Shown piece by piece: positions 25,820 to 31,996 of a stretch of 31,996 bases of DNA. This DNA is from Xanthomonas translucens pv. translucens DSM 18974 (GTDB lineage Bacteria; Pseudomonadota; Gammaproteobacteria; Xanthomonadales; Xanthomonadaceae), in the NCBI RefSeq assembly GCF_000331775.1, contig NZ_CAPJ01000492.1, positions 1-31,996 on the forward strand. Reading direction: 5' to 3'. The notes under the pieces were generated by a model. That model was not told the DNA's origin, ran no database searches, and worked only from the letters and a program-made list of their open reading frames with translations. The first letter of the stretch is position 1. Each line of letters starts with the position of its first letter. The translations under genes and the position numbers were made by a program.

Positions 25820-27604
25820 TCAGAAGTGCGCGTCGGACATCGCCATCAGCGGTTCGGCACCGGCCTCGATCACCGCGGCGTGGGTCAGCGTGCGCGGCAG
25901 TAGCTTGGCGTAGTAGAAGCGCGCGGTCTCGCGCTTGGACTGCTTGAACGTCTCGCTGTGCGCCGATGCATCCGCCGCGGCGACGCTGCGCGCCCACCAG
26001 TAGGCCAGCACCACGTAGCCGGAATAGAACACGTAGTCGTAGCTGGCCGCGCCCAGCTCGTCGGCGTTGCCGGCGGCGCGCTGCAGGATGCGCCTGGTCA
26101 GCGCCGCCCATTCGCCGGCCTTCTGGCGCAGCGGGCCGACGAATTCGGCCACGGCCGGATTGTCCGCATGCTCGGCGGCGAAGGCCTCGATCTGCGCCAG
26201 GAACAGCTTCAGCCCCGCGCCCTGGCTGGACGCGGTCTTGCGCCCGATCAGGTCCAGCGCCTGGATGCCGGTGGTGCCTTCGTACAGCGTGGTGATGCGG
26301 GCGTCGCGCGCCAGCTGCTCCATGCCGTGCTCGTGGATGTAGCCGTGGCCGCCGAAGCACTGCAGCGCGTGATAGGTGTTCTCCACGCCCCATTCGGTCT
26401 GGCAGGCCTTGGAGATCGGGGTCAGGAAACTGACCAGCACATCGGCCTGCTCGCGCTCGGCCGGATCCTGCGCGTGGTGGGCGATATCGATCAGGGTCGC
26501 GGCGTGCAGCGCCAGCAGGCGGCTGCCTTCGGTCAGCGCCTTCACCGTCAGCAGCATGCGGCGCACGTCCGGGTGCACCAGGATTGGGTCGGCCGGCTTG
26601 TCCGGCAGCTTGGCGCCGGTCAGCGAGCGCGACTGCAGACGCTCGCGCGCATAGCGCAGGGCGTTCTGGTAGGCGCGCTCGGACAGGCCGATGCCCTGGA
26701 GGCCGACGCCGAGCCGCGCCGTGTTCATCATCGTAAACATGGCCTGCAGGCCCTTGTGCGGCTGGCCGATCAGGTAGCCCTCGGCACCATCGAAGTGCAT
26801 CACGCAGGTGGCCGAGCCGTGGATACCCATCTTGTGCTCCAGCGAGCCGCAGCGCACCGCATTGCGCTCGCCGACGCTGCCGTCGCGGGCGACCTTGAAC
26901 TTCGGCACCACCAGCAGCGAAATGCCCTTGGCGCCGGCCGGCGCATCCGGCAGCCGCGCCAGCACCAGGTGCACGATGTTGTCGGTGAAGTCGTGCTCGC
27001 CGGCGGTGATGAAGATCTTGGTGCCGCTGACCGACCAGCTGCCGTCGGCATTGGGTTCGGCGCGGGTCTTGAGCAGGCCCAGGTCGGTGCCGCAGTGCGG
27101 CTCGGTCAGGCACATGGTGCCGGTCCAGCGTCCGTCCACCAAGGGCTTCAGGAACACCTCCTGCTGCCAGGCCTCGCCGTGCTGCTTCAGCGCCTCGACC
27201 GCGCCATGCGACAGCAGCGGGAAGTTGCCCCAGGCCAGGTTGGCCGCGTTGACCATCTCGTTGAGTGGCACGCCCAGGGTATGCGGCAGGCCCTGGCCGC
27301 CGAACTCGGTGGCCGCGGTCAGCCCGGTCCAGCCGCCCTCGGCGAACTGCCGGTAGGCCTCGCGGAAACCGGGCGCGGTGGTGACGGCGCCAGTTGCAGT
27401 GTCCAGCGTGCAGCCATGCTCGTCGCCGACCCGGTTCAGCGGCGCCAGCACGCTGCCGGTGAAGCGCGCGGCTTCCTCCAGCACGGCATCGACCACGTCG
27501 GTGGTGGCCTCGGCATAGCCGAGGCGGGCGAACAGCGCTTCCACCTGCAGCACGTCGTGCAGCGCGAAGCGCAGGTCGGTCAGCGGGGCTTGGTAGGTGC
27601 TCAT
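25820..27604 (-). CDS. Acyl-CoA dehydrogenase, DmdC/FadE-like
   Basis: 594-aa flavoprotein of the long acyl-CoA dehydrogenase branch that includes DmdC (3-methylmercaptopropionyl-CoA dehydrogenase) and fatty-acid dehydrogenases. The domains run in order: N-terminal helical domain; the middle beta domain with MCLTEPHCGTDLGLLKT and GTKIFITAGEHD; then the C-terminal helical domain with YEGTTGIQALDLIGRK, whose Glu is the likely catalytic base. A C-terminal extension typical of this 590-600 aa group is present. The substrate cannot be settled from sequence; beta-oxidation of medium or long acyl-CoA is the conservative guess. The gene stands alone. An inverted repeat lies upstream. Confidence 0.92.
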   Translation of the reverse strand: MSTYQAPLTDLRFALHDVLQVEALFARLGYAEATTDVVDAVLEEAARFTGSVLAPLNRVGDEHGCTLDTATGAVTTAPGFREAYRQFAEGGWTGLTAATEFGGQGLPHTLGVPLNEMVNAANLAWGNFPLLSHGAVEALKQHGEAWQQEVFLKPLVDGRWTGTMCLTEPHCGTDLGLLKTRAEPNADGSWSVSGTKIFITAGEHDFTDNIVHLVLARLPDAPAGAKGISLLVVPKFKVARDGSVGERNAVRCGSLEHKMGIHGSATCVMHFDGAEGYLIGQPHKGLQAMFTMMNTARLGVGLQGIGLSERAYQNALRYARERLQSRSLTGAKLPDKPADPILVHPDVRRMLLTVKALTEGSRLLALHAATLIDIAHHAQDPAEREQADVLVSFLTPISKACQTEWGVENTYHALQCFGGHGYIHEHGMEQLARDARITTLYEGTTGIQALDLIGRKTASSQGAGLKLFLAQIEAFAAEHADNPAVAEFVGPLRQKAGEWAALTRRILQRAAGNADELGAASYDYVFYSGYVVLAYWWARSVAAADASAHSETFKQSKRETARFYYAKLLPRTLTHAAVIEAGAEPLMAMSDAHF

Positions 27605-27673
27605 GCGGTCGCTCGAACAGAGGCCGCGGCGCGGCCGAGGTGCGCAGGATACTACGGCGTATGGATGTGGGGC

Positions 27674-27790
27674 GGGGATTCGAGATTGGGGAATGGGGAT
27701 TCGTAACGGCCGTCGCTTGGAGTGGATGGATCGGAGGCCCGCCGTTGGCTTTTACGAATCCCCAATCCCCAATCCCAATTACGAATCCCG
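27674..27790. repeat. Inverted pair of GGGATTCG/GGGATTG arrays
   Basis: The left arm (27674-27706) reads GGGGATTCG, then AGATTGGGGA and ATGGGGATTCGTAA. The right arm (27752-27790) is its approximate reverse complement, with three GGGATT units between two GGGATTCG ends. The spacer is 45 bases. The unit resembles the TCGGGAC heptamers at 3058 and 5103. It lies between two divergently decayed regions: upstream of the acyl-CoA dehydrogenase and directly after the HlyD remnant. Confidence 0.85.
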
Positions 27791-27798
27791 GCTTTGAA

Positions 27799-28526
27799 TC
27801 ACGGCTCCCCACTTACCGTCACTGTCGCGGTCATGCCGGCGCCCAGGATCGTATTCGGCGGCACGCTGGCCGGATCGATGCGTACCCGCACCGGCACCCG
27901 CTGCGCCAGACGGATCCAGTTGCAGGTGGGGCTGACGTCGGCGAGCAGGGAGGCGCTGGTCGGGTTGTCGCTGTCGCCAATGCCGCGGGCGATGCCTTCG
28001 ACCTTGCCGTGCAGCTGCACCCCGCCGCTCATCAGGCGGATGTCGGCGCGGTCGCCGACGTGCACCCGCGGCAGCTTGGTTTCCTCGAAATAGCCATAGA
28101 TCCACAGGTCGCGCAGATCGTCGCTGCCCGGCGGGGTATGCGCGACGATCTGCTGGAACAGGTCGCGGTTGACGCTTTCCAGTCGCAAATGCAGACCGGG
28201 CATCGGCGCGCGCGCGGCCAGCGTGGTCTGTCGGCGCAGTTGCTCCAGCAGGCGCCGGCGATGCCAGCGCGTGCCGATCACCGGCGGCACGAACACGAAC
28301 GCCACGCTCACCGACAGCGTGACCAGCAGCAGCGGCACCACGCTGTTGAAGGTGGCGATGGCATCGAAACTCGGTGTCGGCGGCACCGTCAGGATCGAGA
28401 TGAAGGCCAGATTGGTGCCGGTGGCGAAACCGAACAGCGCCGGCTTGGAGGCCAGCAGCGTGCGCAACCGCGGCGCGGCTGCCGTGCCGGGCGTGTGGCG
28501 GCGACATCGGCGCCGTGTGCGTTCAC
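27799..28526 (-). pseudogene. FUSC/HlyD chimeric efflux remnant
   Basis: From a GTG at 28526 that overlaps the marR remnant stop, about 20 codons lead to a frameshift. From 28467 a 222-codon ORF continues. Its residues 1-115 look like the second half of a fusaric-acid-resistance (FUSC/AaeB) transporter: LLASKPALFGFATGTNLAF, PTPSFDAIATFNS, two hydrophobic stretches and RRRLLEQLRRQT. From about 116 it switches to the C-terminal part of an EmrA/AaeA-type periplasmic adaptor: WIYGYFEETKLPRVHVGDRA, HGKVEGIARGI, and the end LGAGMTATVTV. Normally these are separate genes (FUSC, small DUF1656 protein, HlyD). An internal deletion has fused them. Neither half can work as a transporter or adaptor. Confidence 0.75.
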
Positions 28527-28706
28527 GCCGGGTCCTCCATACTGCGCAGCACTTTCTTCAGCAGCGCTTCCAGCTGCGTCAGTTCGGCGCGCTGCAGGTG
28601 CTGCGTGTAGGCGCTGAGGTGCGCGAACACGTCGGGCATGAGGGAAACCCGGATGCTTCTGGCCGGTGACGTCCAGGCGCTGCTCGGTGGCAGCGAAGCG
28701 GCTCAT
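28523..28706 (-). pseudogene. Internally deleted marR-type regulator
   Basis: The ATG at 28706 begins MSRFAATEQRLDVTGQKHPG, a MarR-like N-terminus of an efflux-operon repressor. In a second frame from 28639 comes VFAHLSAYTQHLQRAELTQL and EALLKKVLRSMEDPA, a MarR-type C-terminal dimerisation helix that ends at 28523. The central winged-helix DNA-binding domain (about 90 residues in the family) is missing and the two ends are out of frame. The stop overlaps the GTG of the FUSC remnant, as in an intact marR-FUSC operon. The MarR assignment is moderate because only the ends survive. Confidence 0.65.
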
Positions 28707-28713
28707 GGCTGGT

Positions 28714-28734
28714 TAGACATCTATTACATATCTA
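28714..28734. promoter_or_regulatory. Operator-like palindrome upstream of the marR remnant
   Basis: TAGACAT-N7-ATATCTA, a 21-base imperfect inverted repeat (6 of 7 positions paired), in an AT-rich island just before the marR remnant start. Size and place suit a MarR-family operator. It appears to have outlived its repressor. Confidence 0.5.
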
Positions 28735-28795
28735 GGTCACAGCGGGCGCACGAAGCGAGGGCAGCACCGCGCCGCGTTGGCGCTGTGGGATGAGG

Positions 28796-29272
28796 CTAGC
28801 GCAGGACGCCGTCCAGCCCGGGTGCGGGGTTGAGCATATTGCGCGTATCGATTTCGAACTTGCGCTGCTTCTTCTCTTCTGGCGTGGCGTCGATGCTGCC
28901 CTTGAGCGTGTAGTCGAGGCTGCGGCGGCCGGCCAGCGCATCGGCGACGGCGAGGCGGGCAGCCGAACTCGGGCGCAGCGCGACGCTGACCACGTCCGCG
29001 GTTTCCGGTCCGATCGAGATCGCGGGCGCGAGCTGCAGGGTCCCGGCGGCTTCGCCGCCCACGCCCAGGTCCAGGCGCACGCGGTCGTAGCGCATCGTGA
29101 TGCTGCTGTAGTTCTGCAGACGCAGTTCCACTTTCCAGCTGCCGTCCATGTTGACGGTGAGCTGTTGCAGGCTGGCCGCGGGGTCGGACACGCGGCGCAC
29201 CATGCCGTCGCCGCAGGCGGCCAGCAGTGCAGCGCACAACACGAGCAAGCCGAAGCGAAGCCGCTGACGCAT
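28796..29272 (-). CDS. LEA-type-2 family lipoprotein
   Basis: 158-aa predicted lipoprotein: a basic N-terminus, a hydrophobic stretch and lipobox LAAC with Cys20. The mature part resembles LEA-14/WHy (water stress and hypersensitive response) beta-sandwich proteins: VNMDGSWKVELRLQNYSSITMRYDRVRLDL, then a second strand set around LDYTLKGSIDATPEEKKQRKFEI. Such proteins are common in xanthomonads and of unknown role, possibly in envelope stress. An 18-base motif upstream (29299-29316) is shared with the acyl-CoA dehydrogenase gene. Confidence 0.8.
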   Translation of the reverse strand: MRQRLRFGLLVLCAALLAACGDGMVRRVSDPAASLQQLTVNMDGSWKVELRLQNYSSITMRYDRVRLDLGVGGEAAGTLQLAPAISIGPETADVVSVALRPSSAARLAVADALAGRRSLDYTLKGSIDATPEEKKQRKFEIDTRNMLNPAPGLDGVLR

Positions 29273-29786
29273 GACCGGATTCCAGGACGTTAAGACCAGC
29301 GAAGAATACTACGGCGCCAGCGTACCCAGCGTGGGGCCAGCGCCCAGCTGGACATGCGCGCCCGCGCTGCCGTGCAGCTGCGGTTTGCGCGGGTCCAGCC
29401 AGGCCGCGGCATCGGGTCGCCGGCGACCCGTTGCCGCAGCTGTGTCCGGTCCGGCCTCCGCGCCCCATTCACCTTAGCCTTCCCGTGGGTCGGTGGTGTC
29501 CGCGGTCTGTGGGACGCGACCGACTCGCGGGACACACCGATGCTGGCGCTGGCCAGGTGTCCGGATCGGACGCCTGTGCCGACAACGTCATCGGCGCAGC
29601 GGCCACGACGCTGCGCTGGCTGTGTCGCCGGGCCCGCGGCGGCCTGGCCCATGACCATCGCCAGCGGCATCCGTGCCCGTGCGTGGACCCAGGCGGTCGA
29701 GGACGCCATCAGCATGCGCGGCGCGGCCGCCTGGCGCAGTCGCTGCTAGCCATGCCGGCCGGTAGGGAAAATCCGCAATGCCACAC
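29273..29786. other. Gene-poor stretch upstream of tRNA-Phe
   Basis: About 510 bases with no supported intact gene. On the minus strand at 29309-29473 a 54-codon open stretch follows a stop codon and ends with a gene-like tail (AAAWLDPRKPQLHGSAG, AHVQLGAGPTLGTLAP). It has no start codon and could be the 3' remnant of a lost gene; I do not recognise the family. Nothing else stands out. Confidence 0.35.
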
Positions 29787-29815
29787 TTGCCCAATCCCGA
29801 GCGCATCGCTATGAT
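29787..29815 (+). promoter_or_regulatory. Promoter of tRNA-Phe
   Basis: TTGCCC (29787-29792), a 17-base spacer, TATGAT (29810-29815), and a GC-rich discriminator. Transcription would start about 30 bases before the tRNA. Confidence 0.7.
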
Positions 29816-29851
29816 GCGCGTCCCCGCACCGGCCCTGCCGCGTTGCGCAGT

Positions 29852-29927
29852 GGCCGAGTAGCTCAGTTGGTAGAGCAGGGGATTGAAAATCCCCGTGTCG
29901 GCGGTTCGATTCCGTCCTCGGCCACCA
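29852..29927 (+). tRNA. tRNA-Phe (anticodon GAA)
   Basis: A 76-base cloverleaf with encoded CCA. The acceptor stem is GGCCGAG/CTCGGCC, the D arm GCTC/GAGC, the anticodon stem GGGGA/TCCCC around TTGAAAA with GAA at 29885-29887, and the T loop TTCGATT. It reads UUC and UUU and is the substrate of the PheST enzyme encoded in the same window. Confidence 0.97.
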
Positions 29928-29935
29928 TATTTATC

Positions 29936-29971
29936 AAGGCTCTGCAGCGATGCAGAGCCTTCGTCTTTTTT
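29936..29971 (+). terminator. Intrinsic terminator after tRNA-Phe
   Basis: A perfect 11-bp stem AAGGCTCTGCA/TGCAGAGCCTT with loop GCGA, then CGTC and a six-T run. Confidence 0.92.
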
Positions 29972-30270
29972 GGCTTGCACCGAATTTGCAGCGGTCCGTC
30001 GTGATGCGATGACCGCAGTGCCGCCACGCAGGTCGCACCCGGCGCGCCGTGCGTCAACGGGATGCCGGAACTGTGACGGGCCATCGCCGATACCGCATTG
30101 TGTGCCGATTTCCGCATATGGGCTGGCCTGTTCATGCTATCGCTGGCGGTCGTGGTCGTGTCCACGTTCGTAGACAAGAGCATGAATTTGGGCTTTGTCG
30201 GGATGTAGCGCTCAACTATGCGGCGCGGATGTCGTAATCATTAGCACATTGTTAATCTTGGAGTGAGCTA
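29972..30270. other. Intergenic region before a small secreted-protein gene
   Basis: About 300 bases with no supported gene. The last 90 bases are AT-richer than the rest (GTAATCATTAGCACATTG, TTAATC) and probably hold the promoter of the next gene. No convincing -35/-10 pair could be chosen. Confidence 0.4.
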
Positions 30271-30555
30271 ATGCACAGGAACTTCATGCGGGGGTGTGTA
30301 TTGGCCTTTTCATTGGCTGTGGCCGCTGGCGCTAGCGCCGCGCCGACGGCGAGCAGGCCGGATGCTACTCCCTATCAGGGCGGTCTCAATCCAGGCGCGC
30401 CGTATATCGAGCAGGTCGGCTCCGAGTGCGTGATGGTCAACGTGTACCTGGAGCAGCGCGACGGTGTCGCCCAGCAGGTCATTCTGCGCGAGCCGGTGGA
30501 ATGCAGCAACGGCAACCAGGGCAAGGATCTTGCCGTGGCCCACGTGTCCAACTAG
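30271..30555 (+). CDS. Small secreted hypothetical protein
   Basis: 94-aa protein with a clear Sec signal peptide (MHRNFMRGCVLAFSLAVAAG), probably cleaved after ASA or SAA near residue 24. The mature part is about 70 residues, hydrophilic, with two cysteines (SECVMVNVYLEQ and PVECSNGNQG) that could form one disulfide. GGAG lies about nine bases before the ATG. Codon choice is less GC-biased than in the housekeeping genes, particularly at the start. I recognise no family; a periplasmic or secreted protein is the most that can be said. Confidence 0.6.
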   Translation: MHRNFMRGCVLAFSLAVAAGASAAPTASRPDATPYQGGLNPGAPYIEQVGSECVMVNVYLEQRDGVAQQVILREPVECSNGNQGKDLAVAHVSN

Positions 30556-30875
30556 CAAGCGTCGGCCTGGCACGCTGGCGGATTCCTCATTTTCGGCGAT
30601 TGCCGCCGCACCGGGCGAGGCATGTTGCGGCCTGTGTCTCGTGTCCGGGTGCGCCGCGTTGCATGCATTGCCGCCGCGCTTTGCCCTGCATGGACCATCC
30701 TCACCTTGCTTGCTTGCATAGTGTTGGCCTGTCGTAACGGCCTGGCCGTCGCGTGCGACATGGCATGCCGCCGCAGCGGCCGTTGTCCGCAGGCCTGCGC
30801 GAAGGCTGCGCTTTACATCGCCGCGCCGCTGCTGCATAAGGCTGGTCTTCTCTAAATTTTTGCAGGGCCGTTCGC
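30556..30875 (+). other. Intergenic region with a doubtful Cys-rich ORF
   Basis: 320 bases. A 77-codon ORF at 30622-30855 would encode a protein with eight cysteines and one hydrophobic segment (CPAWTILTLLACIVLAC), preceded by GGGCGAGG. It has mixed codon use and no recognisable family, so it is not called as a gene. The last bases (TAAATTTTTGCAGGG) probably hold the lipocalin ribosome-binding site. Confidence 0.35.
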
Positions 30876-31418
30876 ATGCGTCATCCATCGATCGCGGTGC
30901 TGCTGGCCTGCCTGCTGTGCCTGGCGCTGCCGGCGCGGGCTGCGCAGCCGGTGCGCTCCGTCGCCGAGTTCGATCTTGGCCGCTACGCTGGGCAATGGCA
31001 CGAAATCGCGCACCTGCCGGTGTCGTTCCAGAAGAAGTGCGTCGCCGACATCACCGCCGCCTATGTGCTGCGCGAGGACGGGCTGATCGGCGTGCGCAAT
31101 GTCTGCCGCACCGGCAAGGGCGACCTGCTTGCCGCCGAGGGCGTGGCGCGGCGGGTGGCGGGCCATCCCGGGCGGCTGCAGGTGCGGTTCGCGCCGGATT
31201 GGCTGGCCTGGGTGCCGCTGGTGTGGGCCGACTACTGGGTGATCGCGCTGGATCAGGAGTATCAGTGGGTGCTGATCGGCGAGCCGGACCGCAAGTATCT
31301 GTGGGTGCTGTCGCGTTCGCCGCGGATGCCGCGCGCGCTGTTCGAGCAGATCAAGGCCAGGGCAACGGCGATGGGCTACGACCTGGATCGGTTGTTGGTG
31401 CTCGCGCCGCTGGACTGA
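30876..31418 (+). CDS. Lipocalin family protein (Blc-like)
   Basis: 180-aa bacterial lipocalin, an eight-stranded beta-barrel that binds lipids or other hydrophobic ligands and is linked to envelope stress. An N-terminal signal peptide (about 1-22, ending ARA) has no lipobox Cys at the usual place, so a soluble periplasmic form is likely, unlike E. coli Blc. The first lipocalin motif is LGRYAGQWHEIAHLP, with Gly-x-Trp at GQW. The later motif YWVIALDQEYQWVLIGEPDRKYLWVLSR matches the Blc family. It is convergent with the next gene, 38 bases away. Confidence 0.92.
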   Translation: MRHPSIAVLLACLLCLALPARAAQPVRSVAEFDLGRYAGQWHEIAHLPVSFQKKCVADITAAYVLREDGLIGVRNVCRTGKGDLLAAEGVARRVAGHPGRLQVRFAPDWLAWVPLVWADYWVIALDQEYQWVLIGEPDRKYLWVLSRSPRMPRALFEQIKARATAMGYDLDRLLVLAPLD

Positions 31419-31456
31419 ACCGCCTGCCGACTGCGTGCGCGCGCGGCGCGGGGCCG

Positions 31457-31900
31457 CTAACTGGCGAAGCAGACGCGGGCCGCATCGAGCAGTCGCGCGC
31501 TGGCGCCGTCCATCAGCAGTTGGCGCGGGGTATGCCCGCCGAGCTGCGCGTGGCGGCTGTTGAGCCACTGCGACAGCGCGGCACGGTCGCCGCCGCAGCC
31601 GTTCCAGACCACGCAGATCAGCTCGCCGACATCGAGCAGGTGCTCCTTGCGCAACTGCGCCAGCGTGTCCGCATCGCGCGCCAGCCAGTCGATTACGCGC
31701 TGCGCGTCTGCGGTGGAGCCGTAGGTGGCGCCGTCGATCAGGGACAGCAGGTTGGTCGAGCGCGCCAGTTGGCCGGCCCTGGCGCGCTCGGCACGGCGCA
31801 TGCCCTGCAGCACCGCCTTGATACGTTGTTCGTTGGAGGTGGGCGGCGACATGCGGATGCGGTGACCATGCGTGACGGCGTGTAGGTGTACCGCATTCAT
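31457..31900 (-). CDS. ParS/MbcA/Xre antitoxin-like (DUF2384) protein
   Basis: 147 aa from ATG 31900, which overlaps the xseA stop (ATGA); an internal ATG at 31852 (MSPPTSNEQ) is an alternative start. The C-terminal 50 residues (WLNSRHAQLGGHTPRQLLMD, then GASARLLDAARV) look like the toxin-binding domain of MbcA/ParS antitoxins, whose consensus is WLxxPxxxLGGxTPxxLL. A helical N-terminal half could be the Xre-like part. No RES-domain or other toxin gene follows: the next gene is the convergent lipocalin. It is therefore either a solitary homologue with a regulatory role or an orphaned antitoxin. Confidence 0.65.
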   Translation of the reverse strand: MNAVHLHAVTHGHRIRMSPPTSNEQRIKAVLQGMRRAERARAGQLARSTNLLSLIDGATYGSTADAQRVIDWLARDADTLAQLRKEHLLDVGELICVVWNGCGGDRAALSQWLNSRHAQLGGHTPRQLLMDGASARLLDAARVCFAS

Positions 31901-31996
31901 TCTGTACGCAGCGTCACCTCGCCATCGGCAAGCCGCGCGCGCAGGCGGTCGCCGGGCGCGAGCTGCGCGGTCGAGCGCACCAGCGTGCCGTCGTCG
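31897..31996 (-). CDS. xseA: Exodeoxyribonuclease VII large subunit, C-terminal end (partial)
   Basis: Only the last 32 codons lie in the window: DDGTLVRSTAQLAPGDRLRA followed by RLADGEVTLRTE. This matches the usual XseA tail, in which a line such as GxxVxxAxxLxPGDxLxxRLxDGxV closes the protein. Exonuclease VII degrades single-stranded DNA. The TGA overlaps the start of the ParS-like gene, so the two are probably co-transcribed. Confidence 0.75.
   Translation of the reverse strand, partial: DDGTLVRSTAQLAPGDRLRARLADGEVTLRTE

Noticed and set aside
25958..27706. 582-codon plus-strand frame opposite the acyl-CoA dehydrogenase
   Set aside because: Antisense to a gene with clear family motifs; composition typical of a shadow frame.
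29852..29971. tRNA-Phe as a mobile-element attachment site
   Set aside because: No integrase gene and no repeated tRNA 3' end was found in the window.
30622..30855. 77-codon Cys-rich ORF with one hydrophobic segment
   Set aside because: Mixed codon use and no family; kept only as a remark in the intergenic entry.

Overview
The window is GC-rich (typical third-position G/C codon bias) and carries the translation-gene block thrS-infC-rpmI-rplT-pheS-pheT-ihfA-merR-tRNA-Pro joined directly to a xanthan (gum) operon. That arrangement is characteristic of Xanthomonas. The gum cluster is incomplete compared with the textbook X. campestris one: gumG is absent, gumN is only a frameshifted 5' stub, and gumO and gumP are absent. 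This suggests an early-branching Xanthomonas (translucens/hyacinthi/sacchari-like). The species call is inference; the gene content is read from the sequence.

Layout. 1-429: unassigned flank with two stem-loops. 430-8246 (+): thrS, infC (AUC start), rpmI, rplT, pheS, pheT, ihfA and a MerR-type regulator, with a promoter inside the infC-rpmI gap and an intrinsic terminator-like hairpin between rplT and pheS. 8344-8453: tRNA-Pro(GGG) with its terminator. 8454-9025: non-coding gum promoter region. 9026-22060 (+): gumB, C, D, E, F, H, I, J, K, L, M. 22163-22633: cupin_5 protein, probably on a leaderless transcript. 22691-22930: gumN pseudogene. 23000-28706 (-): dxs, an HNH endonuclease, a DmdC-type acyl-CoA dehydrogenase, then a collapsed marR-FUSC-HlyD efflux locus reduced to about 0.9 kb. 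28796-29272 (-): LEA-type lipoprotein. 29852-29927: tRNA-Phe. 30271-31418 (+): small secreted protein and a Blc-type lipocalin. 31457-31996 (-): a ParS/MbcA-like protein overlapping the end of xseA.

How the gum genes work together: GumD loads glucose-1-phosphate on undecaprenyl phosphate. GumM, H, K and I then add glucose, mannose, glucuronate and mannose. GumF acetylates and GumL pyruvylates. GumJ flips the lipid-linked pentasaccharide, GumE polymerises it, and GumB/GumC export the chain. With GumG missing, only one acetyltransferase remains, so the acetylation pattern should be simpler than in X. campestris.

The most unusual observations are: (i) the gumN stub and the gumG gap, which carries a 15-codon bridging ORF overlapping both neighbours; (ii) a similar 72-codon bridging ORF between gumD and gumE; (iii) the in-frame FUSC/HlyD chimera next to a gutted marR that still has a palindromic operator-like site; (iv) three intergenic heptamer-repeat loci, two of them long inverted pairs; (v) structured intercistronic regions before infC, pheS and gumD. 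No clearly new multi-gene system was found.
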